A DNA stretch of 64,000 nt from Linnemannia elongata. Taxonomy: Eukaryota > Mortierellomycota > Mortierellomycetes > Mortierellales > Mortierellaceae. Each line of letters opens with the position of its first letter. The first letter of the stretch is position 1. The stretch is taken from assembly GCA_036320915.1 (NCBI GenBank), contig JAXBDG010000004.1, forward strand, positions 1 to 64,000. Direction: 5' to 3'. Shown here piece by piece: positions 16,512-26,600 of the stretch. The position numbers and the translations under genes are program-made. Under the pieces are notes generated by a model. The model did no database searches. It saw only the letters and a program-made list of their open reading frames with translations, and had not been told where the DNA came from.

Positions 16512-17273
16512 ACAGTTCGGCCATGTCTGACTTATTGCCTTGTGTAGATTCTAATTCTATTTTCTTTTGTTGTTCGTAAATCACTTTCTGTCAGCTACAT
16601 ACAGTGTACCCCTAAAAGGGTTTACTCTGGTCTTGCCAACTAATCCCCCTTTTTTATCAAGGATAAGCATTATTGAAGGCTTCAACATAACGGAGGAGAA
16701 ATCAACTTAGCAGCGTTCTTTGGAAATGCAAGGCTTGCTTGTCTGTCTCTCGCCTAGAGGTGTTTGGATGGCGAAGGTATAAAATAGAGTTGGCAAAGGA
16801 CAAAGGGCAGAAAACAAACAAAATCAGGTGAGCACCGTTTTCATCATTTCTTTGTTTTCGTTTTACCCCATACAAATAGCCATACCAGCCTTGTCTGTTC
16901 TCCCTTTCCTATTTCCGACCAAGGTCGTTAGTACTCAAGTACTTTATTCCGGCATGTTCATAACATGATACCCTGTCCTGCAGTTGGGGCTGCATTTGGA
17001 GGTTTCTCTGTCTCATTCATCGTCCTTTTACTTCTAATCCTTCTCCGTTCTGCTTCTATTGTAATCCAGTCCCAACCCCCAATTACTCCAACAAGCACCG
17101 CTCAGAGAATCCGCCTACTGTCAATTTCAAGCCCTATACTCCTACCAACAACTGTCGACCTTGCCAGCACTCTTTGTAAGTTTTGTGATATGAAATGCGT
17201 TGCAATCGATAAATACACCACAGCAAAGGATGCTGTTAACCCTTTCTCCCTTTCGTTTTTGTAGCCAGATATC
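16512..17273 (+). promoter_or_regulatory. promoter and leader of the NACHT-WD40 gene
   Basis: GTATAAAATAGAG at 16776 fits a TATA box. A likely leader intron has a donor CAGGTGAGC near 16827, and another candidate intron runs from GTAAGT at 17175 to TTTTTGTAG at 17264, nine bases before the ATG at 17274. The open frame at 16965 covers leader and intron sequence and is not counted as a gene. No similarity to the subtelomeric elements was noticed here. Confidence 0.5.
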
Positions 17274-20200
17274 ATGGCCACGAGAAGACTTTTCGACAGC
17301 CCAAGTCCGCTAAGCTCGTCCTCATCAAGAGGACCAAAGCGGATCAAAAGGCCTCCCTCATTTCTCGCCGACCAAGCAGCCCAAGACTCGTCTCAGTCTA
17401 TCATCACGGCATGCGACCCGATGTTTTGCGATGCAGCCAACATTCTATTTGTTGGCGGGATCCAGGCTGCTCCCGATATCGAACACAACCTTCACCAATT
17501 TAGAGATCAACGATTGAAGGCGCGAGAGAACTCTCTTTTCGTTCCACCTCAGGCTAAGCCTACGTTCCAGTCTTCCGACGAAGCCTTGGTCCCGTTGATG
17601 GAAATGACGCTTGAGTTTTTGAGTGGATCTGGACAGGTTCTCCTACTGCTGGGTGATTCAGGAGCAGGCAAGTCGACGTTCAACTTGGAGCTGGAGCAAA
17701 CTCTCTGGAAGGCGTACAAGAGAGGCCGCGCGATCCCTCTCTACATCAATCTTCCCGCCATCGACAACCCCCAACAAAACATGATCACCAAGAAGTTGCA
17801 GCAACTCACCTTCTCCGATGTCCATATTCAGGAGCTCAAATAGAATCGGCAGTTTATTATCATTTGCGACGGATACGATGAAAGTCACCTCAAGAAAAAT
17901 ATATACCACCAAGTTGTTCAATCAACAGCCAACGGTCAATCACTTCCATGAGGCTGTCATCGCGTCCTTCTCGCGGTTCCAGATCGAGCAGTATGTGGAG
18001 CAGTATGCCGAGCAGTTAGCCCAGAAGGCACCCTCGCCAACCGCCAATCCTACCTTGCCAAGCTGAGCGGTCAAAGACTACATGGACAAGCTAAACAAGA
18101 TCCCCAAGATGATCGAGCTCGTCTCCAACCCCTTTCTTCTCACGTTGGCCTTAAGAACCTTGCCCAGGGTTGTCCTATCTGCAGAGAACCTGTCCAATAT
18201 TCGACTCACTCGCATCGGGCTATACGACAACTTTATCGAGCAGTAGCTGGAGACGAACAAGCTGAGGCTGGAGGTTAGCGCCCTTCCTACGGAGGCGGAA
18301 GAGGCTTTCGATGCACTGCTCAATGATGGATTTGTTCAGCAGGGAGTTAAATTTCAGAAGGATTTCGCCACTGCTATCTTTTTCAGCACCAAGGTGGAGC
18401 CCCGGTGGTAAAGTATTCGCACATTCGAGAGCGCCGGACATGGAAGACTTTGTTCTTTGGCCCAGATGCTCAAGCTATGCTTCTTCGAGAGTCAAGCCCA
18501 CTGACCCGGTCCGGCAGTCAATACCGATTCCTTCATCGCTCAATCCTAGAGTACCTCTATTCTCGAGTGATTTCCGATTCGTTTAAGTCTTCCCAGCTCT
18601 CTGCACACTGCGAGTTTGGCGCAATTGAGTCCGTCGAGTCCGTCGAATCTTTTCTCGACCACCCATTGAACCAGAGGAGCATTGTCGGCGAGACGTCGAT
18701 CCTGCACTTCTTGGCGGACCGTGCTGGGTTGGACCCTCTGTTCAAGTCAAGACTCTTTGCTGCTGTTGAGGAGTCGAAGGTGGACGCGAGGGTCAGTCAG
18801 GCAGCAGCTAATACCATCTCGGTTTTGGTCAGAGCGGGAGTTCGGTTCAACGGCGCCGAACTACGTAGAGTCAGGATTCCAGGAGCCGTTATCCAAGGCG
18901 GACAATTCGACTCAGCAGACTTGGAAGGCACTGACTTGAGTAACGTCAATATGTCCAAGACATGGCTCCGGCAAGCAAACCTCAGGGGGGCGCAGATGGG
19001 AGGAGTACAGTTCGGGGAACTTCCGTACCTGACTACGGGAGCACGAGTTTTGAGGTGTATATTCTCCCCTGATGGAGCGCTCCTTGCCGTGTCGACCATG
19101 GATTCGGATATTAGTGTGTACAATACCGTGACATGGGCCAAGGTTGCCGAATAAACTGGTGGATACGCTATCGCCATTTCACCAGCCACCCGAGAACTCG
19201 CCAAGGAAGGGTATGATTATGTTGTAGAGGTGGGCGACATTCTGACTGGCGAAACTCGGCTCGTTATGAAGGGTCACAGCGATGACGTAAGACGTATTGC
19301 CTATTCACGGGATGGATCACTGATTGCTACCGCCAGTGATGATACCACTGTACGGATTTGGTCCACCGAATCCGGCTACAGTCTCCATGTCCTTCGTGAC
19401 CATACCGACGTTGTGCATGGTGTGGCCTTTTCACCATCTGGGTTGCACCTTGTGTCTTGCGGTGAGGACGGGACAATTTGAACATGAGACACAGAAACAG
19501 GAGAGCCTCTTCTTACACTTGAAAGACACAAGTATTCTGTCGTCACTTTATCGTACTCTCCCAATGACTGTCAAATCGCTTCAGCAGATCGCACAGGGAC
19601 AGTCATGTCGTGGGACGCACATACTGGCAATTTCATTCGTGATTTGACCGACTATGCTGGAGCCGTTTATTGCGTAGCATACTCTCCAAATAGCTACAAG
19701 ATTGCGTCGTGTGGACTCGATGCTACTATTCGTCTTTGGGACCCTGGCAGCGTTGAGCTAATCGGTAAACTATCCGGCCACACACATAAGGTCCTTTATG
19801 CTTCGTATTCGCCGAAAGGTGGCCTCATTGCCTCAGGATCGGTTGATGGAGCTGTGCGTCTTTGGGAGGTTGGGCGATCATTGCCGAGTGCTACCCTAGG
19901 CATGATGGACGGGTTGCGATCCATAGACATGTCCCCAGATGGTCTACAGACCGTCATAGTCAAATGTGATGGCTCAAGGCAGGTTTGGGAGACTCAGACA
20001 GGAAGAGCAGGACTCGTTTTGCCTGGCCATTCAGATGGTTATGAAAATATGCTATTCTCACCCTGTGGCGAGCGAATCGCCTCTGCAGACCTAAAAGGCA
20101 CCTTACGACTAGGGTGTGCTCGTACAGGAGTGTCTGTCCACAGCTTCGAGAGTCATGAACCGTCTTTGTCTTTTGTCTTTTCGCCTAATGGTCGTCAGAT

Positions 20201-20899
20201 CGCCACTGCCGGCAAGGATAACACTGTGCGGTTCTGGGACACAAAGACAGGCGAGCCTGGCCTTGTTCTGGAGGGTCATACCGATAAGGTCAACGGTCTG
20301 GCGTATTCACCGAGCGGGGATCAAATTGCTTCGTGTAGCGACGACAAGACGGTCCGACTTTGGTGTTCTCTGACAGGAGAGCAAGGCAAGATTCTGCATC
20401 ATAGTGATATAGTGTGTCAAGTGGCATTCTCTCCTGACAGACAAAAGCTCGTTTCTCTTTTGGGTGACGAGGTCCTTTGCTGTTGGGACTCTCGGTCTGG
20501 CGAATGTATCGATGAACTGCCATCCGAGGGTCATTACATTCTATTCTTCTCTTTTCACCTTGCGGTAACCTCGTCGCTACTGGAGGATTGGGCGGCATAT
20601 TGCAGCTGTGGGGTCGAACTTTGGATAGTTGGACGGAAGTGTTTCGTTTGTCAGCTGGGATTATACTCGGTGGTTGGTGGAGACAGGATTCGAATGGGAG
20701 AATATACCTAGCGACTCGGACATTCGGAAAAGTGAGTGTCTGGGAATTAAGCGAATCCGGGGGTTTATTCAACTTGCGGGTGCTTTGGCGACTTGGAAAG
20801 GACGAACTCTCCATGACAGAAGCAAACATGTGCAGTGTTGTTGGATTGAGCTCATCCAATCTTGCATTGATGAAGCAGCGCGAAGCTAATGGAGTCTGA
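17274..20899 (+). pseudogene. decayed NACHT-pentapeptide-WD40 (NLR-like) gene
   Basis: The remains read in order: a Ser-rich N-terminus; a NACHT NTPase with Walker A GDSGAGKST (~17660) and Walker B FIIICDGYDES (~17850); helical parts (FLHRSILEYLYSRV, ~18530); pentapeptide-like repeats (~18840-19010); and about ten WD40 repeats (19050-20890, for example DDTTVRIW, KDNTVRFWDTKTG). Stops interrupt it at 17841 (TAG), 18244 (TAG), 19152 (TAA), 19479 and 19485 (TGA), with frame changes around 17900-18070, near 18400 and near 20550. The real C-terminus ends at 20899. Fungal NLRs sense non-self or trigger cell death. Several breaks could come from single C-to-T changes. Programmed readthrough is unlikely, given the frameshifts. 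Confidence 0.82.
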
Positions 20900-21225
20900 G
20901 AGCGAGAACGAGGAGTAATCAAACAAAGTTCCATAATAAAACAGTGCGAACGTACGTTGCAGTTTCAGTGCCGTTATCCTCTTCATTCATCAAAGGATAG
21001 GGGCGTGTGTGGACCTCAAAAATGAAAAGGTTATTTCTATTTTTTCTCTGGTGTGTCGAACGATCGGTGGTTCCTTGATCGTCAATTGTTCGTATATCAG
21101 ACAAATAAAGCTGAAACCATCAAGCATCAGAACTGGTTGATCCTATCTCCGGTTGACCAACAAACGAGTTGTTGATCAATTGAAAGCAACGCATCACGTT
21201 TTTTTACTTCATGGCCTGCCAGACC
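20900..21225. other. spacer, nothing recognised
   Basis: AT-rich sequence downstream of the NLR pseudogene. It has AATAAA-like strings near 20935 and 21105 that could have served as its polyadenylation region. No supported open frame or repeat was found. Confidence 0.4.
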
Positions 21226-21540
21226 GCTTAACATATTTGTGTTTTATATCATGTACAACACTTGTCTACCATTACTGCAGATTTGTCACTGCTTACTTGT
21301 ACATCACCTAAGATGGGCAATGGATCGACCCATGTAAAGCTTCGACCCCCCATCGAGGCGTTTCATGCAGCACCACCTCTTATAGCCTTCCTCTTTTATC
21401 CAGAGCTACTGTATGGTCCCCTCTATCCTGCACATCATCCATCTCCGGTACCACTTTTTTAAAACATATGGTCATCTACGCAGCATACTCTTATACACCT
21501 TGCAAAGCCTCTCTATACTGGACCCGGATAACTCCCATAT
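21226..21540. repeat. eroded end of a Rep/DDE element
   Basis: Matches 11340-11690 in the same orientation: CGCTTAACATATTTGTG against CGCTTGACATATTTGTT, TTTCATGCAGCAC, CTCCGGTACC, a T6A4 palindrome at 21455 followed by CATATGGT, and CCCGGATAACTCCC. The G half of the stem-loop is deleted, leaving the C6 run near 21345. It therefore marks where a transposase 5' end once lay, inward of the NLR pseudogene. Confidence 0.75.
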
Positions 21541-21547
21541 TGGGTCC

Positions 21548-21637
21548 CTAGCAGGCGACGCAGTCGCCTGGAGTGTCGGGCATACGATATGAGCGCGGAC
21601 TCACAGCAGGCGACTGTGTCGTTTGGTCCCTAAGTGT
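21548..21637. repeat. paired CAGGCGAC hairpins
   Basis: At 21552-21570 CAGGCGAC-GCA-GTCGCCTG is a perfect 8-bp stem with a 3-nt loop. A second, imperfect copy (CAGGCGAC-TGT-GTCGTTTG) lies at 21607-21625. GGTCCCTA flanks the pair on both outer sides. This lies immediately inside the eroded element end. Its role is unknown. Confidence 0.7.
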
Positions 21638-21639
21638 AT

Positions 21640-22100
21640 AGCTTAGTCAAGATAGTCAAAGTTTAGTATGATGCAAAAGACGTAAGACAAAACACTATCG
21701 CTCCAGTGAAACTCTTCCGATGGCCAGAAATGCATTGGAGTAAGTCGCATACGCCTCTACTCTTTGGCAACATCGTCACCCCACATCCTCCAATGGTCAA
21801 CCAAGAAAGACATGAGGATGACTGACAGAGTAAACAGCTCTCACGCACCACTCAGTTATGAAGAGCTGACAAACGACCCAGGCTCCAAGAGACAAAGACC
21901 AGCAGCTTAAGACTCAACCGGGCCGCACAATCTTTACTATACCCACTCATGACCTGATGCCAAAAAAAAAAATAAGAAATTCTCACATGCTACACATGCA
22001 CTCTCTCTCTCTCTTTCACATTACACACTCTCTCCTGCATTCTCTTCGTTCACACACACTATACTCTCTCCATTCACAACACGCACACCAATGGTCGTAA
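21640..22100. other. spacer with CT-rich microsatellite
   Basis: No gene supported. The stretch 22000-22080 is rich in CT and CA dinucleotide runs, typical of a fungal promoter. It precedes the gene remnants that begin near 22100. Confidence 0.4.
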
Positions 22101-22372
22101 TGTAGAGCAAGAAGGAGGACCACTTCATGGCGTTCTTAAGTAAAACGGCGGATGAAGACTAGGACCCCGTGTCGTTCTTGAATGGGCAGGCTATCCTTCT
22201 TGCAGAGAGGGACATGCTGCTGCAGTGTGGAAGACAACGGCTCGCGGCCTTGATAAAGAAAAAGCAATCATGTTGGAAATAAGATGGGCAGATTTCAAAT
22301 GACAGGAGGAAGGGTATTGGGAGAAGCTGCGCCAGACAGAGATTGCACAGGCGGAAGCGGCCAGAAAGATGG

Positions 22373-22426
<54 letters not shown>

Positions 22427-23240
22427 GGTGGCCTAGAAAAACAAATGTAAAAATACCTACAAACTGATGTTTTCAATTCTGTTTCATTTAGGTTGACGTT
22501 TGTCAATTCCTTCACGACTCGCATCCTGGATGAGATACGGCCGACATTTCAAGGCCGGGGTGGATCTCCTGTAGTAAGTGACCTCGAGGATCCCAAAAAG
22601 GACAAGAGCCAACGGAGGCTTGGACGAGACTGGAGTTTTGAAGGAGCACGTACTGGAATATCTAAGCGACCGCTCATTGACCTTGGGACAGAGCTAAAGG
22701 ACCTTGAGACATCGCAAGGCGAGAAGAGGAAGCGTTAGCTTGGAACAGAGCAGGTAAGGTACGAGTTGACGGTCCTCGAACGGAAGATGCCCAACACCGG
22801 CAGCCCGCAATCTTCGTTACGCAACGCCTCTAAGTCTATGGAACAACATGAATCCTATCAGAATCTCTGTGATGCCAAGCAGAGAGCAGACTCTTACTAT
22901 TTAGACTGGGTCAAGGATGAAGAACATCTGCGTGCGGGAGCTGCGAGCGGCCAAGAATGCCCTCCAAAAGATCGCCAAAATGCGCCCGAACACCACCCAA
23001 CCCAACACTACCCAACCAGTGCGACATCCTGGGTCTCAAACTACATGGACCAACCCATGCGTGGAAAACATGATAGAGTTCATGCGAATCGACTACCTAT
23101 AGGACGGTCTTTGTCCAACGGATTCCAACACCACAGCATCGCCTCGTGGGATAGGAGTAACATCGTTGCCAAGCGTATCTCATGCCGTTGTTTTGTGCTT
23201 TTTCTTGATCATTCCCTATTTAGCGTCCCGTCCATCTTCT
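22100..23240 (+). pseudogene. fragments of an unrecognised coiled-coil gene
   Basis: Coding-like pieces in changing frames: DPVSFLNGQAILLAERDM (~22165), a charged helical stretch WEKLRQTEIAQAEAARKMV (~22318), and an 81-residue frame at 22493-22738 ending GEKRKR. Stops and frame changes separate them. A run of 47 T at 22377-22423 followed by ACAG could be an expanded polypyrimidine tract of an intron. I do not recognise the family. Called a pseudogene because no splice model joins the pieces without stops. Confidence 0.4.
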
Positions 23241-23606
23241 GAACTTGTCCGCACACTTTTGCAGTCGCCTGCATCGTCAGAGCCAGCGAGCCCGATTCAA
23301 CAGTTAATTTTTCCGACAAGATATGGATGCACAGAGACAGTTATTACCAACGAAACAATCCAAAACCATGGAGATGATGCCGACACCGTTTTCATAGGAC
23401 CCTCTGAGCACCAACAACGGGAATATCTTTTGCAAGCACTCTATGCCGGAGAACAACTTCCTCGTAACTGTGGTCCTCCAGACTATATCTTCACTCTTCC
23501 TCTTGGTGGGAGGGATTGGGGGCCACAAATGACCAGGACCTATGATGCGACAAGGCAGAAAGCAGGGCTGACCTTTCAAGACTTTAATGACGTGAATAAG
23601 AAATAA
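23220..23606 (+). pseudogene. hypothetical protein fragment next to transposon
   Basis: An open frame whose last ~110 residues look protein-like (EHQQREYLLQALYAGEQLP, RDWGPQMTRTYDATRQKAG). The frame ends with a stop that lies inside the first bases of the Mutator-like element at 23597, so the transposon appears to have cut an older gene. I could not identify its continuation right of the element. No family recognised. Confidence 0.35.
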
Positions 23607-26600
23607 GTGACCCAGAGGAAAGTGACCTTTTGAAAAGGTCACTTTTGAGAAAATACACGTGACTCTTTTTTCAACTCCGATGTACCTTAAACGAAAAGGT
23701 CACTTTTGTCTTTTTTTATTCTTTTAACATTCCGCCGCGACTCGTAGTTCCTTTCCTTCCTACTCTACAGAATCCAATTGTCGGTCACCTCTGCGTCTTC
23801 GGCAAAGACAGAACTTGCATCTTTCAGATCCTCGACCGTCAATATCCCCTGCTGAACCGCTCGCTCAATACAAGTGCGTTGAAAATGGTATGACCGTGTG
23901 CTGCTATGTATTCCGCCTTCCACCCAAGACTGCCTGATGACATACTTGTGGACCATTCTTGTTCTGTGAGTAGTTCGCAAAATCGGGGTATGGCACCCTG
24001 CACACTGTGGTACCGGACCCTTTGCTGCAACAAGACACTTGGAGAATCCTATCTCGTAATGAGGCCGCTTTCGTGGGAGAGTGACTGGTGGCTGCAAGGG
24101 CGAGGATTGCTCGGTCGGATCCATAGGCGAAGGACTTGTCGAATCGTCTGAGAGACGACGTTTATGCAACAACTCGTGTACATCTGGTGGAACTTCGTCG
24201 TCCAACAATGCTATGGGTGCAGGCGTGTTCGTGTTCTTGGGTGGTGTAGGCGTGCTTGTGTTCTTGGGTGGTGTAGGCGTGTTTGTGTTCTTGGGCGGTA
24301 CAGGCGTGTCGGGTGCAAGCGGAGGTGGAGACCATGACCTCACCTGCTCGTCACCGGACAGTTCATCTAACTCCTTTTCGGCAGACAGTGCTTGATCCTC
24401 CAACTCCTGGCCCACATTCGACATTGCTGGATACTTCAAGTATCAAGCCTCGGCTGCGTAGAAGTTTTTTTTTGCCAGCAGTCGTGTCATATCATTCTCA
24501 GTAACAAACTGGCACTTCTTCTTTACCAATCCATCGTACAAAAGTCGTTTCCCTTCCACCATCACCACCGAACAAAAATGATGCCTTCCGTGATAAATAA
24601 CTGCGCCAAGTTGATACTCCTGTCCGCAAAAGTATAGAACAGGCGTAGGAAACGGGGCGTTGCAATGGATGTTGTTGTAGCCTGCATCAACCGAGAGAAG
24701 GGTTGGTAGTTGAGTGAAGGTCGGTTCAGTGTGGATCCTGCTTCCGCTGCAAGTAATTGAATACGAAGAACAACCTGCCTCGTCCACCACCTCGATCTGC
24801 CTCCATGCACTCTGATCTCTATATATAACAGAGTCATCCACACCTTCAGCTGGCCTTTCCGTACAAATATCGCCGTCTGTATCTTCTGCTGGTCGAATGC
24901 ACTCCTCGATGGATTTGTTGATGGCCGCTTGGTTGATTGTCGACCCTGTTGAGAGTTGCCACCCGGCCGTCCGTCTGCGGTGCGTTTTAACAGGATTGGG
25001 ACAGGTTGGTGAAGAACAAGAGTAGTTCGACTGTCTGGTGACCGAAAATAAACCACTCAAGTGCTCATTGAAGTTCCTGAATGTGCTCCCTTCCATATTG
25101 TGGACACCATCAGTAGGGTACCCCAGAATGCGAGTGTACCGCATCCAACGCGCCTTGTTGTAATTCCCGTTTTGGATCTCCTGAACCACGGCCTCAAGAC
25201 ACTGACCAGCGATGGTAGCCAAGACATTGGCAGGGAGGGAGGCTGCCCAGCACTGTGTCAATAAATACCAGCTCATCAGAGTTGTATCCAATGGACATGT
25301 GTTGGTGGCATTAAAACGAAAAGACCTGAAAGACTTGTTGCCGTCCTTGTCCTCAACCATCATCTCGTGCGAGTACTCAATACCCCAGGGAATGCCAAGG
25401 TTGTCCCAGTAAGACTTGTCGACTTTTGGAAATCTGTTTGCACCTCTGGCGTGTTTCTTTTTAGCGCCCTGGTTGAAGACACGATAAGGGGAAGACTGGG
25501 CCAGGGAGATAGACGAAGACGACTGGACGGAAGACGACTTATCCTGAGAAAATGATGAAAACGAGAGACCATCTGGGTCTTGAAAGGTTGGCGAGGAAGA
25601 CTGGGCTTGTGAGGAAGATATCTCATCATGAGAAAAAGGGCGGACAGATAGTCGTCTTGACCAGAGAACGAAGAGGAGCGTTCAGACTTATTGGGGACAG
25701 ATCGCAGGTTTGGCTCGCCATCATTGTGGTACTTGGGATCAACATACTTAGGGACTGGTTTATCTTTGCTGCCATAGCTAAGAGAGTGGCCTTTCGATAC
25801 AAGCTTATCGTCACCCTCAAATCTCTCCATGTAGTAGTAGCAATCCGTGACAGCCTCCATGATCGTCATCTTGCGGTCGGTCGGCAAGGTTTTCTTGTAC
25901 GCGCTTCCCAGCCCTTCCTGTGCATTGGTGTCCTTGGCTAATCTTGAGGTATCAGCACTGGTAATGGCGGGGAAAATAAGAGACTCTCGACAGGGGTCTT
26001 GGTACCATGCAAGCCATGTGGCAATCGCTGGTCCTGGAATTCGTTCCTTTAGGGCGGTGGTGATAGACTTGTACTCCTCGACTGGCAACTTCTCGAGGAG
26101 TCTGTTTGTTGTAGACAAAAAGTATTCCTTGTGTTCGGATGGGCAATCGGGGCTTTTGGAAAACTTCCATGCATTACGCTTGAAGTGAACACTACAGAAT
26201 CCATAGATCCCCTCGAGGTTGACAGGAGTAGGCTCAGGGACATTACAAAAGTCCCTGACAGCCAGCACAAATCCTTGTTGCTCGGCAGCGGAGAGATCGC
26301 ATGTCATGCCTGGAAACTCCTTTGAGAAAACCTCCAGAGTTGGCTTAGACTCCCACTAAGTCTGGAACACCACTAAAAAATGGGCCTTGTAGTGGTACTT
26401 GGACATGCCGAGAAGAAAGCTGACGACCATAGGGAGAGTTCTCTTCAAGGGTCGACTGTATCCAGACGTCATGGTGATATTGATATCGCGATACGGGGCC
26501 TCGGTGATAACACCATGGATGGAGTCAGTCATCAAACAGCTATCTCGTGCGACAAGACGGGAACGCATGGCATCTGTCTGAATAATAACATGGCCATTGT

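Noticed and set aside
16609..16620. CCCCTAAAAGGG at the inner edge of the element block as an interstitial telomere
   Set aside because: Only one partial unit and a near-palindrome; too short to support a telomere origin.
17274..19154. Stop-codon readthrough or a reassigned TAG in the NACHT gene
   Set aside because: TAG, TAA and TGA all occur, along with frameshifts, and neighbouring genes use normal stops.
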